Assembly (NCBI GenBank): GCA_035551675.1
Contig: DASZMV010000065.1
Span: forward strand, 1-64,000
Length of the DNA: 64,000 nt
DNA from: JAFECT01 sp035551675
GTDB lineage: Bacteria; Pseudomonadota; Alphaproteobacteria; Caulobacterales; Caulobacteraceae
Direction of reading: 5' to 3'
Shown in pieces: positions 50,272-59,493 of the stretch. Under the pieces are notes generated by a model that searched no databases, was not told the origin of the DNA, and saw nothing but the letters and a program-made list of their open reading frames with translations. The translations under genes were made by a program, and so were the position numbers. Numbering within the stretch: position 1 is the stretch's first letter; the number at the start of each line of letters is the position of its first letter.

Positions 50272-51633
50272 TCAGGCGCCCGTGTCCGCGGTGAAGGTCA
50301 AGGTGGTCTCGCCGTTCGCCGGGACCGGCACCGACCAGCCCAGCGTGTCCGCGTCCAAACGGCGGCTGGGCAGGCTTTCCGCCTCGACCTTGCCGCCGAG
50401 GCCAAGGCCGACCTGCTCGAACTCGACGGTCACCGGTTCGGCGCGCCCGTTGTGGAACAGGTAGGACATGGCATAGCGAGTGCGCGTCTTGGCCGACTTG
50501 TCGGCGCTGGTCACCGTCGGCGTCACGGTGATGTCGAAGGCCTGGCCGATCTTGAATTCGAGCTGGGAGTCGGCCGGCGTGTGATCGATGTGCGCCTCGC
50601 CGACGAACTTCACTTCGCCCGCGTCGTCATGCATGTACACGCGCACCACGCCCGCGGGGAGCGCCGCGCCCGCGTTGGTGAGTTTCAGCGCGACGTCTAC
50701 GTGTCGCGGCGTGGTCAAGCTGTCGAAACCGTAGGCTTCGTAACGATAGGCCTTGGTCGTGGGCGCGCCTTGAAGGCCGAGAAAGCCGACCTGCTTGGTC
50801 TGGTTGTCCGCTACGGTGACGCGGCCCGGCAGGGGATAAATGTAGTAATCCGCGCCGTCGGCCGGCGCGCCCGCCGCCACGCCCGACTGGCTTCGCGCCT
50901 CGCGCCGCTCGCGAAGGGTGAGCTCGGTGTCGGAGTTGACCAGGTTGAAATTGCCCGCGACCAGCTGGGTCGCCGCCTTCTCAAAGCTCGTGCCTGATTT
51001 GTTGGTGAGCGTCACCCAGCCCTGCACGTCGGCCAGCGCCTTCTTCTCGTCGTACATGGCGACATAGTCCGCCTGCCACGACAGGCCGTTGGTGAGGTAG
51101 CGCAGGGTCGCCGCGCGCGGACCCGCGCCGTCCGCGTTCACCGTCACCGACAGGGTCGGATTGGCGCGCAGGCTGGCGGGGATGCTGTCGAACACCACGC
51201 GTGTGGGCACGCTGTCCTCGCGCAGGATTTCGACGCGGTTGCCGATCTGCAGCACCACGCCGTCGTTGACCGCGAGGACGGTCGCCGTCTCGGTCGTTTG
51301 CTGGCCGTTGCCGGGGTTGGTTCGGACGATCTGAATCTGCTTGCCGACCGCCTTCTCCATCATCTTGGCCGGCGACAGCAGATCGTAGTCGAAATTCTGT
51401 TCGATCACGCTCAGGCCTTTGCCGGTGAGGGTGGCGGTCTCGGGTCGGATGCTGGCCGAGACGTCCTTCAATTCTATGGTGCTGCGCCCTGCCGGCGGAT
51501 TTAGCGTGCGCACGTCCTCCACCAGGGCGAGGTTGGAGTTGTACACGGTCAGCGCGATCTGCGGCGGCTGATCCGCCGCGTGGGCGGCGCCCGCAAGCGC
51601 CAGGGCGGCGGCGGAAAACAGTAGGCGGCGCAT
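50272..51633 (-). CDS. Exported DUF4139 family protein
   Basis: A 453-residue protein with a signal peptide (cleavage near AHA). Same family as the next gene: FDYDLLSPAKMMEKAVGKQI, TNGLSWQADYVAMYDEKKAL and VGFLGLQGAPTTKAYRYEA. It ends 2 nt before the start of its paralogue, so the two probably arose by tandem duplication and are co-translated. Function is unknown. Confidence 0.85.
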   Translation of the reverse strand: MRRLLFSAAALALAGAAHAADQPPQIALTVYNSNLALVEDVRTLNPPAGRSTIELKDVSASIRPETATLTGKGLSVIEQNFDYDLLSPAKMMEKAVGKQIQIVRTNPGNGQQTTETATVLAVNDGVVLQIGNRVEILREDSVPTRVVFDSIPASLRANPTLSVTVNADGAGPRAATLRYLTNGLSWQADYVAMYDEKKALADVQGWVTLTNKSGTSFEKAATQLVAGNFNLVNSDTELTLRERREARSQSGVAAGAPADGADYYIYPLPGRVTVADNQTKQVGFLGLQGAPTTKAYRYEAYGFDSLTTPRHVDVALKLTNAGAALPAGVVRVYMHDDAGEVKFVGEAHIDHTPADSQLEFKIGQAFDITVTPTVTSADKSAKTRTRYAMSYLFHNGRAEPVTVEFEQVGLGLGGKVEAESLPSRRLDADTLGWSVPVPANGETTLTFTADTGA

Positions 51634-51717
51634 GGTCTTAACTCCCCCAACAACCTTTGCGAGCCTCTCACGAGGATCGCCCGCTTGTCGAGTAAAGCGT
51701 CGCCGTTGCGGCCGAAA

Positions 51718-54700
51718 TTAGGCCCGCGTCGGCGCCGCGACCGTGCCCTTGCGTTCCAGCTTGCCCCACAGGACGCGCCGGCCGCGCACCGCGTTGGTCA
51801 CCGCCTTGACCACCACATAGTACATCAACTGGCGATAGCCGAACCGCTGCAGCGGCAGCCACGGCAGGTCCGCCCACGGCGCCCGCGGCTCCATCACCAT
51901 GCCCACGATGCCGGCGGCGAGGTCGAGCAGGATGAAGGCCAGCCAGTAGGCGACCGCGCGAACCAGGTCCTCGGAGTTCCACTCCACGGGATGCGACTGG
52001 GACGCCATCCAGGCCGAGAGCAGCGACCAGATCACCGCCAGGTCCACCAGCGGCGACACCACCGTCATGGCGATCTGGAACACCCAGACCTGGGGCAGGG
52101 CGACAAAGCCCAGTGCGGGGTTCTTCCGCGAGAACAGGCCGGCGCGGTGTTTCCACAGACACTGCAAGGTGCCGAACGACCAGCGGAAGCGCTGCTTCAA
52201 GAGACCCCTCACCGTGTCGGGGCTTTCGGTAAAGGCGCGCGCCTCGGAATCGAAGGTCACCTTCCAGCCGGCTTGTTGGATGGCGATGGTCAGGTCCTGG
52301 TCTTCCGCAAGGGTGTCGCTCGGATAGCCGCCGATGGCGTCGAGCGCGGTGCGCCGCCATGCGCCGACGGCGCCCGGCACCACGGTCACCGCGCCCAGCA
52401 CCGCCAGCGCGCGCCGCTCGAGGTTCTGCGCGGTCACATATTCCAGCGCCTGCCAGCGGGTGATCAGGTTGGTGCGGTTGCCGACCAGCGCATTGCCCGC
52501 GACGGCGCCCACTTTCGGGTCGGCGAACCAGCGCGCCAGCCGTCCGATCGTCTGCGGCGGGAACTGGGTGTCGGCGTCGAGCGCGACGACGATCTCGCCC
52601 GTCACCGCCAACAGGCCGCGGTTCAGCGCATTGGCCTTGCCGCCGTTCTCGAAGCGCATCAGCCGCACGCGCGGCTCGTCCTTGAACGCCGCTTCCACCA
52701 CCTCCGCGGTGCGATCGGTCGAGCCGTCGTCGAGCACCAGGACGTCGAGGTCCTTCCAGTCCGACGCCAAGATCTGAGTCACCGACGCGACGATCACCCG
52801 CTCCTCGTTGAAGCACGGGATCAACACGCTGACCTTGTGCGGCTGCGACGGATCGAGCACCGGCGGTTTGGTGCGCGCGGTCTTGATCACATGCGCCAGT
52901 GCGAAACTCGCCAGGAACAACAGACGCCCGACGCCCAGCACGATGGCGGTCATCAGCATGATGCGCAGGCCTTCCTCGAAGTTGCGCATCAGGAAGAACA
53001 CCGAGCGGTCGATCAGCAGCTCGCCTGAGTTCTTGTTGGCCGACGGCATGGCCTGTTCGAGCGTCATGGTGGCGCCGTTCTTCATGCGCACGAGGTCGCT
53101 TACACGCACCAAGGTATAGCCGTCGTCGTGCAGCCGCTCGATCAGGCCGGGAAGCGCGTCGACGGTCGCCTGCCGGTCGCCGCCGGCGTCGTGCAGCAGC
53201 ACCACGCGACCCGGCGCCTCGGGATTGCGCGGATATTCGAGCTGGTCCTCGACCCGCTGGATGATGTCCTGCCAACGCGGCCGCTGCCAATCGTCGGGAT
53301 CGATACGCAGGCCCACGTTCACGTAGTTCAGCTTCTGTGCGAGCAGAAGCGGCGCGACTTCGTTGGGCGTCGACGGATCCGCGTCTCCGAGGAAGGGCGG
53401 CCGGAACAGGCGCAACGACCGGCCGGTCAAGGTCTCGAACAGCCGTTGCGTCGCGTTCAGCTCCAGCGCCGCCTCCGGCAAGGGCACCTGGCCGATGTTC
53501 GGGTGGGTGAAAGTATGGCTGCCGACCTCCTGCCCTTCGCGGACCTCGCGCATGACCAGGTCGGGGCGGTGCTCCATGTTCTGGCCAATGACGAAGAAGG
53601 TGGCGGGGACGTTGTACCGCTTGAGGATGTCGAGAATTTTCGGCGTCCAGCGTCCGTCGGGACCGTCGTCGAAGGTGAGCGCAACGACCTTCTTGTCCGG
53701 ATCATAGCCCAGCCGCTGCACGCGATAAGCCTGGGGCACGATGGCGTATTGCTCGTTGGAGACGAGGTCGCTGTTGGGATCGAGCGTGAAGTCGCGACGA
53801 CCGGGCCGCGGTGTTCCGGTGACGAACAGGATTTCGCCCTTGCCGTCGAAGTCGACGGACGAGCCCGCGGTTAGGGTGTGCAGATTATCCGTTGTCGCAT
53901 CGTCGTAGTTGGCGCCGAGCACGCTCCACACGCCCGGATCCTCGGTGCCCAGCCGCCACAACGCATACCCGTGCGGGCGCCAGCTGTCGGTGACCTGGAT
54001 CTCGTTGAACAGGGTGATCGCGTCGAGGAACCAGACCTCGTGCTTCAAGCCGTTTTCTTCGAAGGAGAAGGTCGGCGTCAGGGTGTCGGGATCGAACACG
54101 ATGGGCGCGCTGGAATCGTCGGCCGCCTGGGTCGCTTCCTGGAAGGTCATGGTCTCGGCGGACTCTTTGCCCTTCCAGTCGTAGCCGTAGGAACCCAGGC
54201 CGATGATGGTCTTGTTCGGGTCGAGGCTCTTGGTCAGGCGCTCGAGGTTCTCCTCGTACCAGCCCTGGCCGGCCACCGCGCCCGGGCTGCCGGTGCGGAA
54301 GTGCTCGTCGTAGGCCATGAGCACCAGCTGATCGACGTGCGGCGCGATCTTGGTCGGCGACCAGTCGAGGTCGTCGAAGGGAACGGTCGCCCAAACCTGG
54401 CGCCCGTGCGCGTTCAACGCCGCCTTGGCCTGCGCCAGGAACCCGGGGTAGAGCGCGAGCCCCGCGGGCTTCATGTCTTCCAGGTCGAAACAGATACCGG
54501 CCCAGCCATTGTCGTCGGCCTGCTGCACCAGGGCGTTGATGAAGGCCGCACGCGCCGTCGCGTTGGCGAACATCGCCGACGCCATGTCGCCCTGCCACAC
54601 GCCGCTTTGCAGGTTCATCACCACCGCGACGACGGCGGGCTTCTTTTTGGCGGTGCGCAGGATGGCGCGCGCGGCCGGGTCGGGAATGACGCTGATGTCG

Positions 54701-55092
54701 CCCTTGGCCGAGTTCAGCACCAGCCACTGCGGCGCCACGACGTCGATCTGGTTGATGTGCTGCTGCAGCGAACGCGATGAGTTTCCGATGTCGGTGACGT
54801 GAAAAGCGACGACCAGCGGCTTGCCCTTTACCGCCGGCACCGGCGCGGTCTTGCGCTGTTGCTTCTGCAGCTCGCGCAGCCAGGGAATCTCTTTGGTCCG
54901 ATGGTATTCGGTGTGCACGGCCGCGAGCGAACGCGGCGAGTGGAAGGTGACGCCCGGGAGGCTGGGCGAGGTCGCGAGCGTCATGGCGAAGCCGGCCAGG
55001 AGCAGGAACAGGACCGCGGTCAAAAGGCCGAACACCCAGGAGGTGCGGCGCGATCGTTTGCCTGACGGGTCGTGGAAGACGAAGTTCGACAT
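51718..55092 (-). CDS. GH18 - polysaccharide deacetylase - GT2 triple-fusion protein
   Basis: A 1124-residue membrane protein. After a short cytoplasmic start and a helix (FGLLTAVLFLLLAGFAM, about 17-37), residues about 60-400 are a GH18-like domain with AGICFDLEDMK near 200 (catalytic Glu). Residues about 465-680 are a CE4/NodB deacetylase: ALTFDDGPDGRW near 475, GSHTFTHPN, RLFRPPFLGD and RVVLLHDAGG. A helix near 715 leads to a GT2 synthase: VLDDGSTD near 786, ALDADTQ near 837, EDQD and KQRFRW near 967, then C-terminal helices. It probably polymerises and modifies an amino-sugar polymer such as a chitin- or PNAG-like glycan, with synthase inside and deacetylase and hydrolase outside. Confidence 0.88.
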   Translation of the reverse strand: MSNFVFHDPSGKRSRRTSWVFGLLTAVLFLLLAGFAMTLATSPSLPGVTFHSPRSLAAVHTEYHRTKEIPWLRELQKQQRKTAPVPAVKGKPLVVAFHVTDIGNSSRSLQQHINQIDVVAPQWLVLNSAKGDISVIPDPAARAILRTAKKKPAVVAVVMNLQSGVWQGDMASAMFANATARAAFINALVQQADDNGWAGICFDLEDMKPAGLALYPGFLAQAKAALNAHGRQVWATVPFDDLDWSPTKIAPHVDQLVLMAYDEHFRTGSPGAVAGQGWYEENLERLTKSLDPNKTIIGLGSYGYDWKGKESAETMTFQEATQAADDSSAPIVFDPDTLTPTFSFEENGLKHEVWFLDAITLFNEIQVTDSWRPHGYALWRLGTEDPGVWSVLGANYDDATTDNLHTLTAGSSVDFDGKGEILFVTGTPRPGRRDFTLDPNSDLVSNEQYAIVPQAYRVQRLGYDPDKKVVALTFDDGPDGRWTPKILDILKRYNVPATFFVIGQNMEHRPDLVMREVREGQEVGSHTFTHPNIGQVPLPEAALELNATQRLFETLTGRSLRLFRPPFLGDADPSTPNEVAPLLLAQKLNYVNVGLRIDPDDWQRPRWQDIIQRVEDQLEYPRNPEAPGRVVLLHDAGGDRQATVDALPGLIERLHDDGYTLVRVSDLVRMKNGATMTLEQAMPSANKNSGELLIDRSVFFLMRNFEEGLRIMLMTAIVLGVGRLLFLASFALAHVIKTARTKPPVLDPSQPHKVSVLIPCFNEERVIVASVTQILASDWKDLDVLVLDDGSTDRTAEVVEAAFKDEPRVRLMRFENGGKANALNRGLLAVTGEIVVALDADTQFPPQTIGRLARWFADPKVGAVAGNALVGNRTNLITRWQALEYVTAQNLERRALAVLGAVTVVPGAVGAWRRTALDAIGGYPSDTLAEDQDLTIAIQQAGWKVTFDSEARAFTESPDTVRGLLKQRFRWSFGTLQCLWKHRAGLFSRKNPALGFVALPQVWVFQIAMTVVSPLVDLAVIWSLLSAWMASQSHPVEWNSEDLVRAVAYWLAFILLDLAAGIVGMVMEPRAPWADLPWLPLQRFGYRQLMYYVVVKAVTNAVRGRRVLWGKLERKGTVAAPTRA

Positions 55093-55240
55093 GGGTCGGG
55101 GCGCGGGTCCTGCGGCTGAGCCGTCATGCCTAGATCGGACGTCGCGTGAGCGGAAGCCAGACCGTGGGCGACCGCCGTGATACGACAAAACGCCCCAGCC
55201 GCAAGCCGGGGCGCTCGGCCTTCGTCGTAGATGTCGCGCC

Positions 55241-55792
55241 TTACCCCAGGAACAGCCGCCACATCAGCCGGCCCGGGATGAAGGTCAAAAGCCCCGCGAT
55301 GATCAGCCCGCCCAGGAACAGCCCGGCCATCAGTCGCCCGTGCAGCCGCACCCGCGCCGTCCGCGCCGCCCATAGCGCCATCGGCAGCGCGATGATCACC
55401 CAGCCGGACAGGAGGTGGATGAAGCTGAACGACCCGTGGTTCAGCTCGCGGATGAACAGGGAGCTGATCGCCGTGGTCCCCATGGCCGCGACCCAGCTCC
55501 AGCCCAGCACCCGGTGAAGCGCCGTGCCCTTCACCCCCAAAAGCTGCACCGTCCCGATGACGAGCGCGCTCAAGGCGGCCGCGATATGGAGCTTGATGGC
55601 GATAGGTTGGGCCGCCAGCAGGGCCAGGTCCGGCCCGTGCGGGCTGACGTGCAGGGACGCGAAATAGGCGGCCCATTGCGCTGGCGAGTGCTGGGCGCCG
55701 ACCACGACCAGGATCGCAGCCGTGATGGCGAGCGTGATCAGGAAATCGCGGGGACGAAGGATGGGTTGGCGGGGTTGCAGGGCGTCGGTCAT
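55241..55792 (-). CDS. DUF2306 family membrane protein
   Basis: A 183-residue protein with about five helices (DFLITLAITAAILVVVG, LHIAAALSALVIGTVQLLG, SFIHLLSGWVIIALPMALW, GLFLGGLIIAGLLTFIPG). The pattern HRVLGWSWV matches DUF2306-like proteins. Function is unknown. It is divergent from a membrane LytTR regulator, a recurrent pairing that suggests regulation by it. Confidence 0.78.
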   Translation of the reverse strand: MTDALQPRQPILRPRDFLITLAITAAILVVVGAQHSPAQWAAYFASLHVSPHGPDLALLAAQPIAIKLHIAAALSALVIGTVQLLGVKGTALHRVLGWSWVAAMGTTAISSLFIRELNHGSFSFIHLLSGWVIIALPMALWAARTARVRLHGRLMAGLFLGGLIIAGLLTFIPGRLMWRLFLG

Positions 55793-55957
55793 GGCCGGTC
55801 TCCGGTGCGGGCGGCTCCGGTCTCGCCTGACGATCGGGGCTTCGCGAGCGCCTTTGCGCCGGCGGCCCCCGCGCCTGCGCGGGCGGACAGGCGCGTCGAT
55901 CCACGAAGCGTGAACGGCGGGCTTCACGCCGGGGCGGCTTCGTGGTTTTCAACGGTC

Positions 55958-56719
55958 ATGGCCGAGCCCGCCGCCCCCCTGCTGGAAGAACCGCTCTTGC
56001 GAACCTGGGCGCGGGGCCTGGTGATCGCGGCCGTGGCGGCGGTGTTCCTGGCCTACGCGGGGCCGTTCAACACCGGTGAGGGCCCGTTCGCGACGCGGCT
56101 TGTCTATTGGGGCGTGCTGATGCTGGGCGGCGCGATCTGGGGCCGCGCGGCGGGGCTGTGGCTGACCCGGTTTCCCGTGTTCGAGGGACGCTTGTGGCTG
56201 ACCGCGGCGGTGCTGACAGTCATGATCGCGATACCGGGGGTCTTCCTGGTTTGGGATTTCACCTCGGTGATGTTCCAGCAGCCGCTGATGCTCGCGACGC
56301 TTCCGTTCTTCATCATTCCGGTCGTGGGCGTTTCGGCGATCATGACCGTGATCAGCATGGCCGCCGACCGGCGCCCGCGCGAGACCCACGCCGCCGCTGG
56401 GGATGCGCCGCGATTCCTCGAGCGTCTGCCGCTGAAACTGAAGGGGGCCGAGATCTACGCCGTCTCGGCCGAGGACCACTATCTGCGCATCCACACCGAC
56501 CGCGGCTCGGACCTGATCCTGATGCGCCTGGCCGACGCCGTGGACGAGCTGCAGGGGCTCGAAGGCGCCCAGACCCACCGCTCCTGGTGGGTGGCGAAGA
56601 GCGCCGTCACCGGGGCCGAACGCGGCGACGGCCGCGCGGTGTTCACGCTGAAGAGCGGGGAAAAGGCGCCGGTCAGCCGCACCTACGCGCGCGTGTTGCG
56701 GCGCGAGGGTTGGTATTAG
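55958..56719 (+). CDS. Membrane-anchored LytTR-type DNA-binding regulator
   Basis: A 253-residue protein with four N-terminal helices (about 20-145) and a C-terminal LytTR domain (about 155-250: LKGAEIYAVSAEDHYLRIHT, DAVDELQGLEGAQTHRSWWV, VSRTYARVLRREG). Membrane-bound LytTR regulators are usually controlled by a partner membrane protein; the divergent DUF2306 gene is the obvious candidate. Confidence 0.88.
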   Translation: MAEPAAPLLEEPLLRTWARGLVIAAVAAVFLAYAGPFNTGEGPFATRLVYWGVLMLGGAIWGRAAGLWLTRFPVFEGRLWLTAAVLTVMIAIPGVFLVWDFTSVMFQQPLMLATLPFFIIPVVGVSAIMTVISMAADRRPRETHAAAGDAPRFLERLPLKLKGAEIYAVSAEDHYLRIHTDRGSDLILMRLADAVDELQGLEGAQTHRSWWVAKSAVTGAERGDGRAVFTLKSGEKAPVSRTYARVLRREGWY

Positions 56720-56722
56720 GTC

Positions 56723-57265
56723 TTACCGCTTTCGCGCGCGCCATTCGTCGCGCGTCTGGCCCCACAGGCGGACTTCCATGTTGTCGTAGGGCGCCGGCAT
56801 GCGCGCCATCGCGCGCGGCTTTGAACCCAGCCGCTCGGCGACCTTGGCCGATGGGACATTCGCTTCGTCGACGCAGTGGATGATGTCGGTCCAGCCCAGG
56901 GTGTCGAAGGCCCAGTCCATCGCCGCCGCCGCGCCCTCGGTCGCATAGCCCTTGCCCCATGAGGCGCGGTTGAGGCCCCAGCCGACCTCGGTCCCGGGCC
57001 AATCCGCCGGCGTCCAAGGCCCCAGGCGGCCGACCCATCGCCCGCTCGCCTTCTCGACCACCGAGAACATGCCGTAGCCGAGCAGGCACCACGAGCCGGC
57101 CATGGAGCACACCTGCCGCCACGCCACCGACCGCGACGCGACCCCGCCGATGAACCGCGCGGTGTCTTCGTCCTGCATCATCTGAAACCACGGCTCGAAA
57201 TCGTCCGACGTCGGCGGGTGAAGGATGAGGCGTTCGGTTTCGAGGGTGGGGCCGGGAGCTTGCAT
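56723..57265 (-). CDS. GNAT family N-acetyltransferase (RimJ/RimL-like)
   Basis: A 180-residue enzyme. TLETERLILHPPTSDDFEPW is the RimJ/RimL-type N-terminus, NRASWGKGYATEGAAAAMDWA the acetyl-CoA loop (Q/R-x-x-G-x-G/A equivalent), and NVPSAKVAERLGSKP the conserved C-terminal strand. The start at MQAPGPTLE fits the family. It converges on the LytTR gene. Confidence 0.88.
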   Translation of the reverse strand: MQAPGPTLETERLILHPPTSDDFEPWFQMMQDEDTARFIGGVASRSVAWRQVCSMAGSWCLLGYGMFSVVEKASGRWVGRLGPWTPADWPGTEVGWGLNRASWGKGYATEGAAAAMDWAFDTLGWTDIIHCVDEANVPSAKVAERLGSKPRAMARMPAPYDNMEVRLWGQTRDEWRARKR

Positions 57266-57299
57266 GAGTCGGTGATTAGCAAACCACCACGCGTGCGTC

Positions 57300-57477
57300 T
57301 CTCCCCCCGCTGGGGGGAGACAGCCGCGCAAGGCGCGGCAGAGGAGGGCAGGTGAGCCGACGCCCAGGGATAAGCGGTCGGCGGATGCGCATCGGCTGCT
57401 CGCCAATCACCAACGTCGGCGCACCTGCCCGCCTCTGCTCGCTTCGCGAGCTGTCTCCGCCCAGCGGGCGGAGAGGG
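57300..57477. repeat. MITE-like repeat, copy 1
   Basis: An approximately 178-bp element nearly identical to that at 58230-58406 and in the same orientation. Its ends form imperfect inverted repeats (TCTCCCCCCGCTGG at the left, CCAGCGGGCGGAGA at the right), and the interior is partly self-complementary (CAGGTG-AGCCGACG against CGTCGGCGCACCTG). It has no coding potential. Confidence 0.7.
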
Positions 57478-57478
57478 G

Positions 57479-58174
57479 CTACTTTCTGGACTCGAGCAAC
57501 GCCAACGCCGCCTGCGTCCGGTCCGAGTCCCCCACTCGCCCGCTCGCGCGATACCGGCGCACGAAGCCGGCGTTCTGGGCGGCGAAGTCGCAGGCCATCC
57601 TGGACCACAGGCCCGCCGCATAGTTGGCGCCGAAGTCGATGTTGCCGCGCGCCTTGTCCGCGAGGCCGCGGGTGACGTGGTCCAGCACCACCGTCCACTC
57701 GGCACGCTGGCGCAACGCGTCGTCCCAGGATTTCGGCGCGTCCAACAAGGTCTCGCCGGGATCGAGGAACCGCGCGCGACCGGGTTCCGGCAGATGTTCT
57801 GCAGTGTGCGTGACGTCGGCGCGCAGGTTGCGGTTCATCACCTCGATGGTGCGCAGCTCCGGCGGGGCGAAACGGTCGGTCGGCTCGCGCCGCGCATGCC
57901 GCGCCATGAACTCGCCGAAGGCCATCAGGTACTGGTTGCGCGGCTGGGCGCAGGCGGCGGGCGCGCCGTCGTTCCAGGGCGCATCGTCGCCGGGCGTATA
58001 GACGTGGTGGACGATGTCGCGCCGCCACTCCTCGCGTACGCTCTGATGGGCGTCGAAGCCGGCCAGGTCGGAGATCGACTTCAGGTCGTCCATCGGACTG
58101 CGGGGACGATCGGAGGCGACGGCGGGAACGGCCAAGATCGAAGCCGCGACGAGGACGGACAGGAGGCGGGTCAT
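57479..58174 (-). CDS. Secreted protein of unknown function
   Basis: A 231-residue protein with a signal peptide (MTRLLSVLVAASILAVPAVA). The mature part is Arg/Asp/Ala-rich and probably helical (FGEFMARHARREP, VMNRNLRADVTH), with two Cys residues. No family is recognised. It is bracketed by two direct repeats and its stop lies just outside the first, so it may have moved with them or be excisable between them. Confidence 0.65.
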   Translation of the reverse strand: MTRLLSVLVAASILAVPAVASDRPRSPMDDLKSISDLAGFDAHQSVREEWRRDIVHHVYTPGDDAPWNDGAPAACAQPRNQYLMAFGEFMARHARREPTDRFAPPELRTIEVMNRNLRADVTHTAEHLPEPGRARFLDPGETLLDAPKSWDDALRQRAEWTVVLDHVTRGLADKARGNIDFGANYAAGLWSRMACDFAAQNAGFVRRYRASGRVGDSDRTQAALALLESRK

Positions 58175-58229
58175 CCCGACAGCTTCACCCGAACCGCCGC
58201 GGCGTCAAGCGTTCGGACCAAGCAGCGCC

Positions 58230-58406
58230 TCTCCCCCCGCTGGGGGAGACAGCCGCGCTCCGCGCGGCAGAGGAGGGCAGGTGCGCCGACGCCCAGGGAT
58301 AAGCGGTCGGCGAATGCGCATCGGCTGCTCGCTAATCACCAACGTCGGCGCACCTGCCCGCCTCTGCTCGCTTCGCGAGCTGTCTCCGCCCAGCGGGCGG
58401 AGAGGG
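58230..58406. repeat. MITE-like repeat, copy 2
   Basis: The second copy, differing from copy 1 by a few substitutions and one missing base near the left end. It lies between the secreted-protein start and the mdh stop. Confidence 0.7.
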
Positions 58407-58426
58407 CTGTGGAGAGGCGCTTTAAA

Positions 58427-59389
58427 TTATTTCAGCGACGGCTCGATGTCCTTGCACGCCGCGATCAGGCCCTGCACCGACTCCACCGACTTGGCGAACA
58501 TCGCCTTTTCCGCGTCGTCCAGCGGGAACTCGATGACGCGCTCGACGCCCTTGGCGCCGATGACGCAGGGCGCGCCGACGTAGAGGTTGTTCTGGCCATA
58601 CTGGCCGGTGAGATGTGTGGCGGCCGGCAGCACGCGCTTCTGATCCTTCAGGTAGGACGTCGCCATCGCCACCGCGCTTTCCGCCGGCGCGTAGTAGGCC
58701 GAGCCGGTCTTCAACAGGGCGACGATCTCGCCGCCGCCCTTGCGGGTGCGCTCGACGATGCCGTCGAGATCCGCCTGGCTGATCGCGCCGTTCTCGATCC
58801 ACAGCGGCAGCGGGAGGCCGCCGACGGTCGAGTAGCGCACCATCGGCACCATGTCGTCGCCGTGACCGCCGAGCGTCCAGGCGCGCACGTCCTTCACCGA
58901 CACGCCGAACTTCTCGGCGAGGAACCAGCCGAATCGTGCGGAATCGAGCACGCCCGCCATGCCGACCACCTTCGCATGCGGCAGGCCGGAAAATTCGCGC
59001 AGCGCCCACACCATGGCGTCGAGCGGGTTGGTGATGCAGATGACGAAGGCGTTGGGCGCGTGTTGCTTGATGCCTTCGCCGACGGCCTTCATGACCTTCA
59101 GGTTGATGCCGAGCAGATCGTCGCGGCTCATCCCCGGTTTGCGCGCGATGCCGGCGGTGACGATGCAGACGTCCGCGCCTGCGATCGGGGCGTAGTCGTT
59201 GGCGCCGGTGAGGCGCGAGTCCTTGCCGAACACCGACGACGCCTCGACGATGTCGAGCGCCTTGCCCTGGGGCACGCCCTCGGCGATGTCGAACAGGACC
59301 ACGTCGCCCAGCTCCTCGCGGGCGATGATGTGGGCGAGGGTGCCGCCGATCATGCCGGCCCCGATAAGAGCGATTTTGGCGCGCGCCAT
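58427..59389 (-). CDS. mdh: Malate dehydrogenase
   Basis: A 320-residue LDH-like malate dehydrogenase. LIGAGMIGGTLAHI is the NAD loop, DIAEGVPQGKALD holds the NAD-specific Asp, TAGIARKPGMSRDDLL carries the substrate Arg residues, and GGHGDDMVPM the catalytic His. It oxidises malate to oxaloacetate in the TCA cycle. An AGGAGA ribosome-binding site fixes the start. It lies near sdhCDA but on the other strand. Confidence 0.96.
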   Translation of the reverse strand: MARAKIALIGAGMIGGTLAHIIAREELGDVVLFDIAEGVPQGKALDIVEASSVFGKDSRLTGANDYAPIAGADVCIVTAGIARKPGMSRDDLLGINLKVMKAVGEGIKQHAPNAFVICITNPLDAMVWALREFSGLPHAKVVGMAGVLDSARFGWFLAEKFGVSVKDVRAWTLGGHGDDMVPMVRYSTVGGLPLPLWIENGAISQADLDGIVERTRKGGGEIVALLKTGSAYYAPAESAVAMATSYLKDQKRVLPAATHLTGQYGQNNLYVGAPCVIGAKGVERVIEFPLDDAEKAMFAKSVESVQGLIAACKDIEPSLK

Positions 59390-59493
59390 GGCTGGGTCTC
59401 CTGGGAAGATGGGGGAGGAAAAGGTCGGGCGCGGGTCTAGACCGCCCGGGCCCAGGCTGCAAGGCGGCCCGCGCGGGGGTAGGGTGAGGAACC

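Noticed and set aside
57300..58406. CRISPR array or RNA gene from the paired repeats
   Set aside because: There are only two copies of ~178 bp nearly 1 kb apart with a gene between, and the terminal inverted repeats fit a mobile element better.
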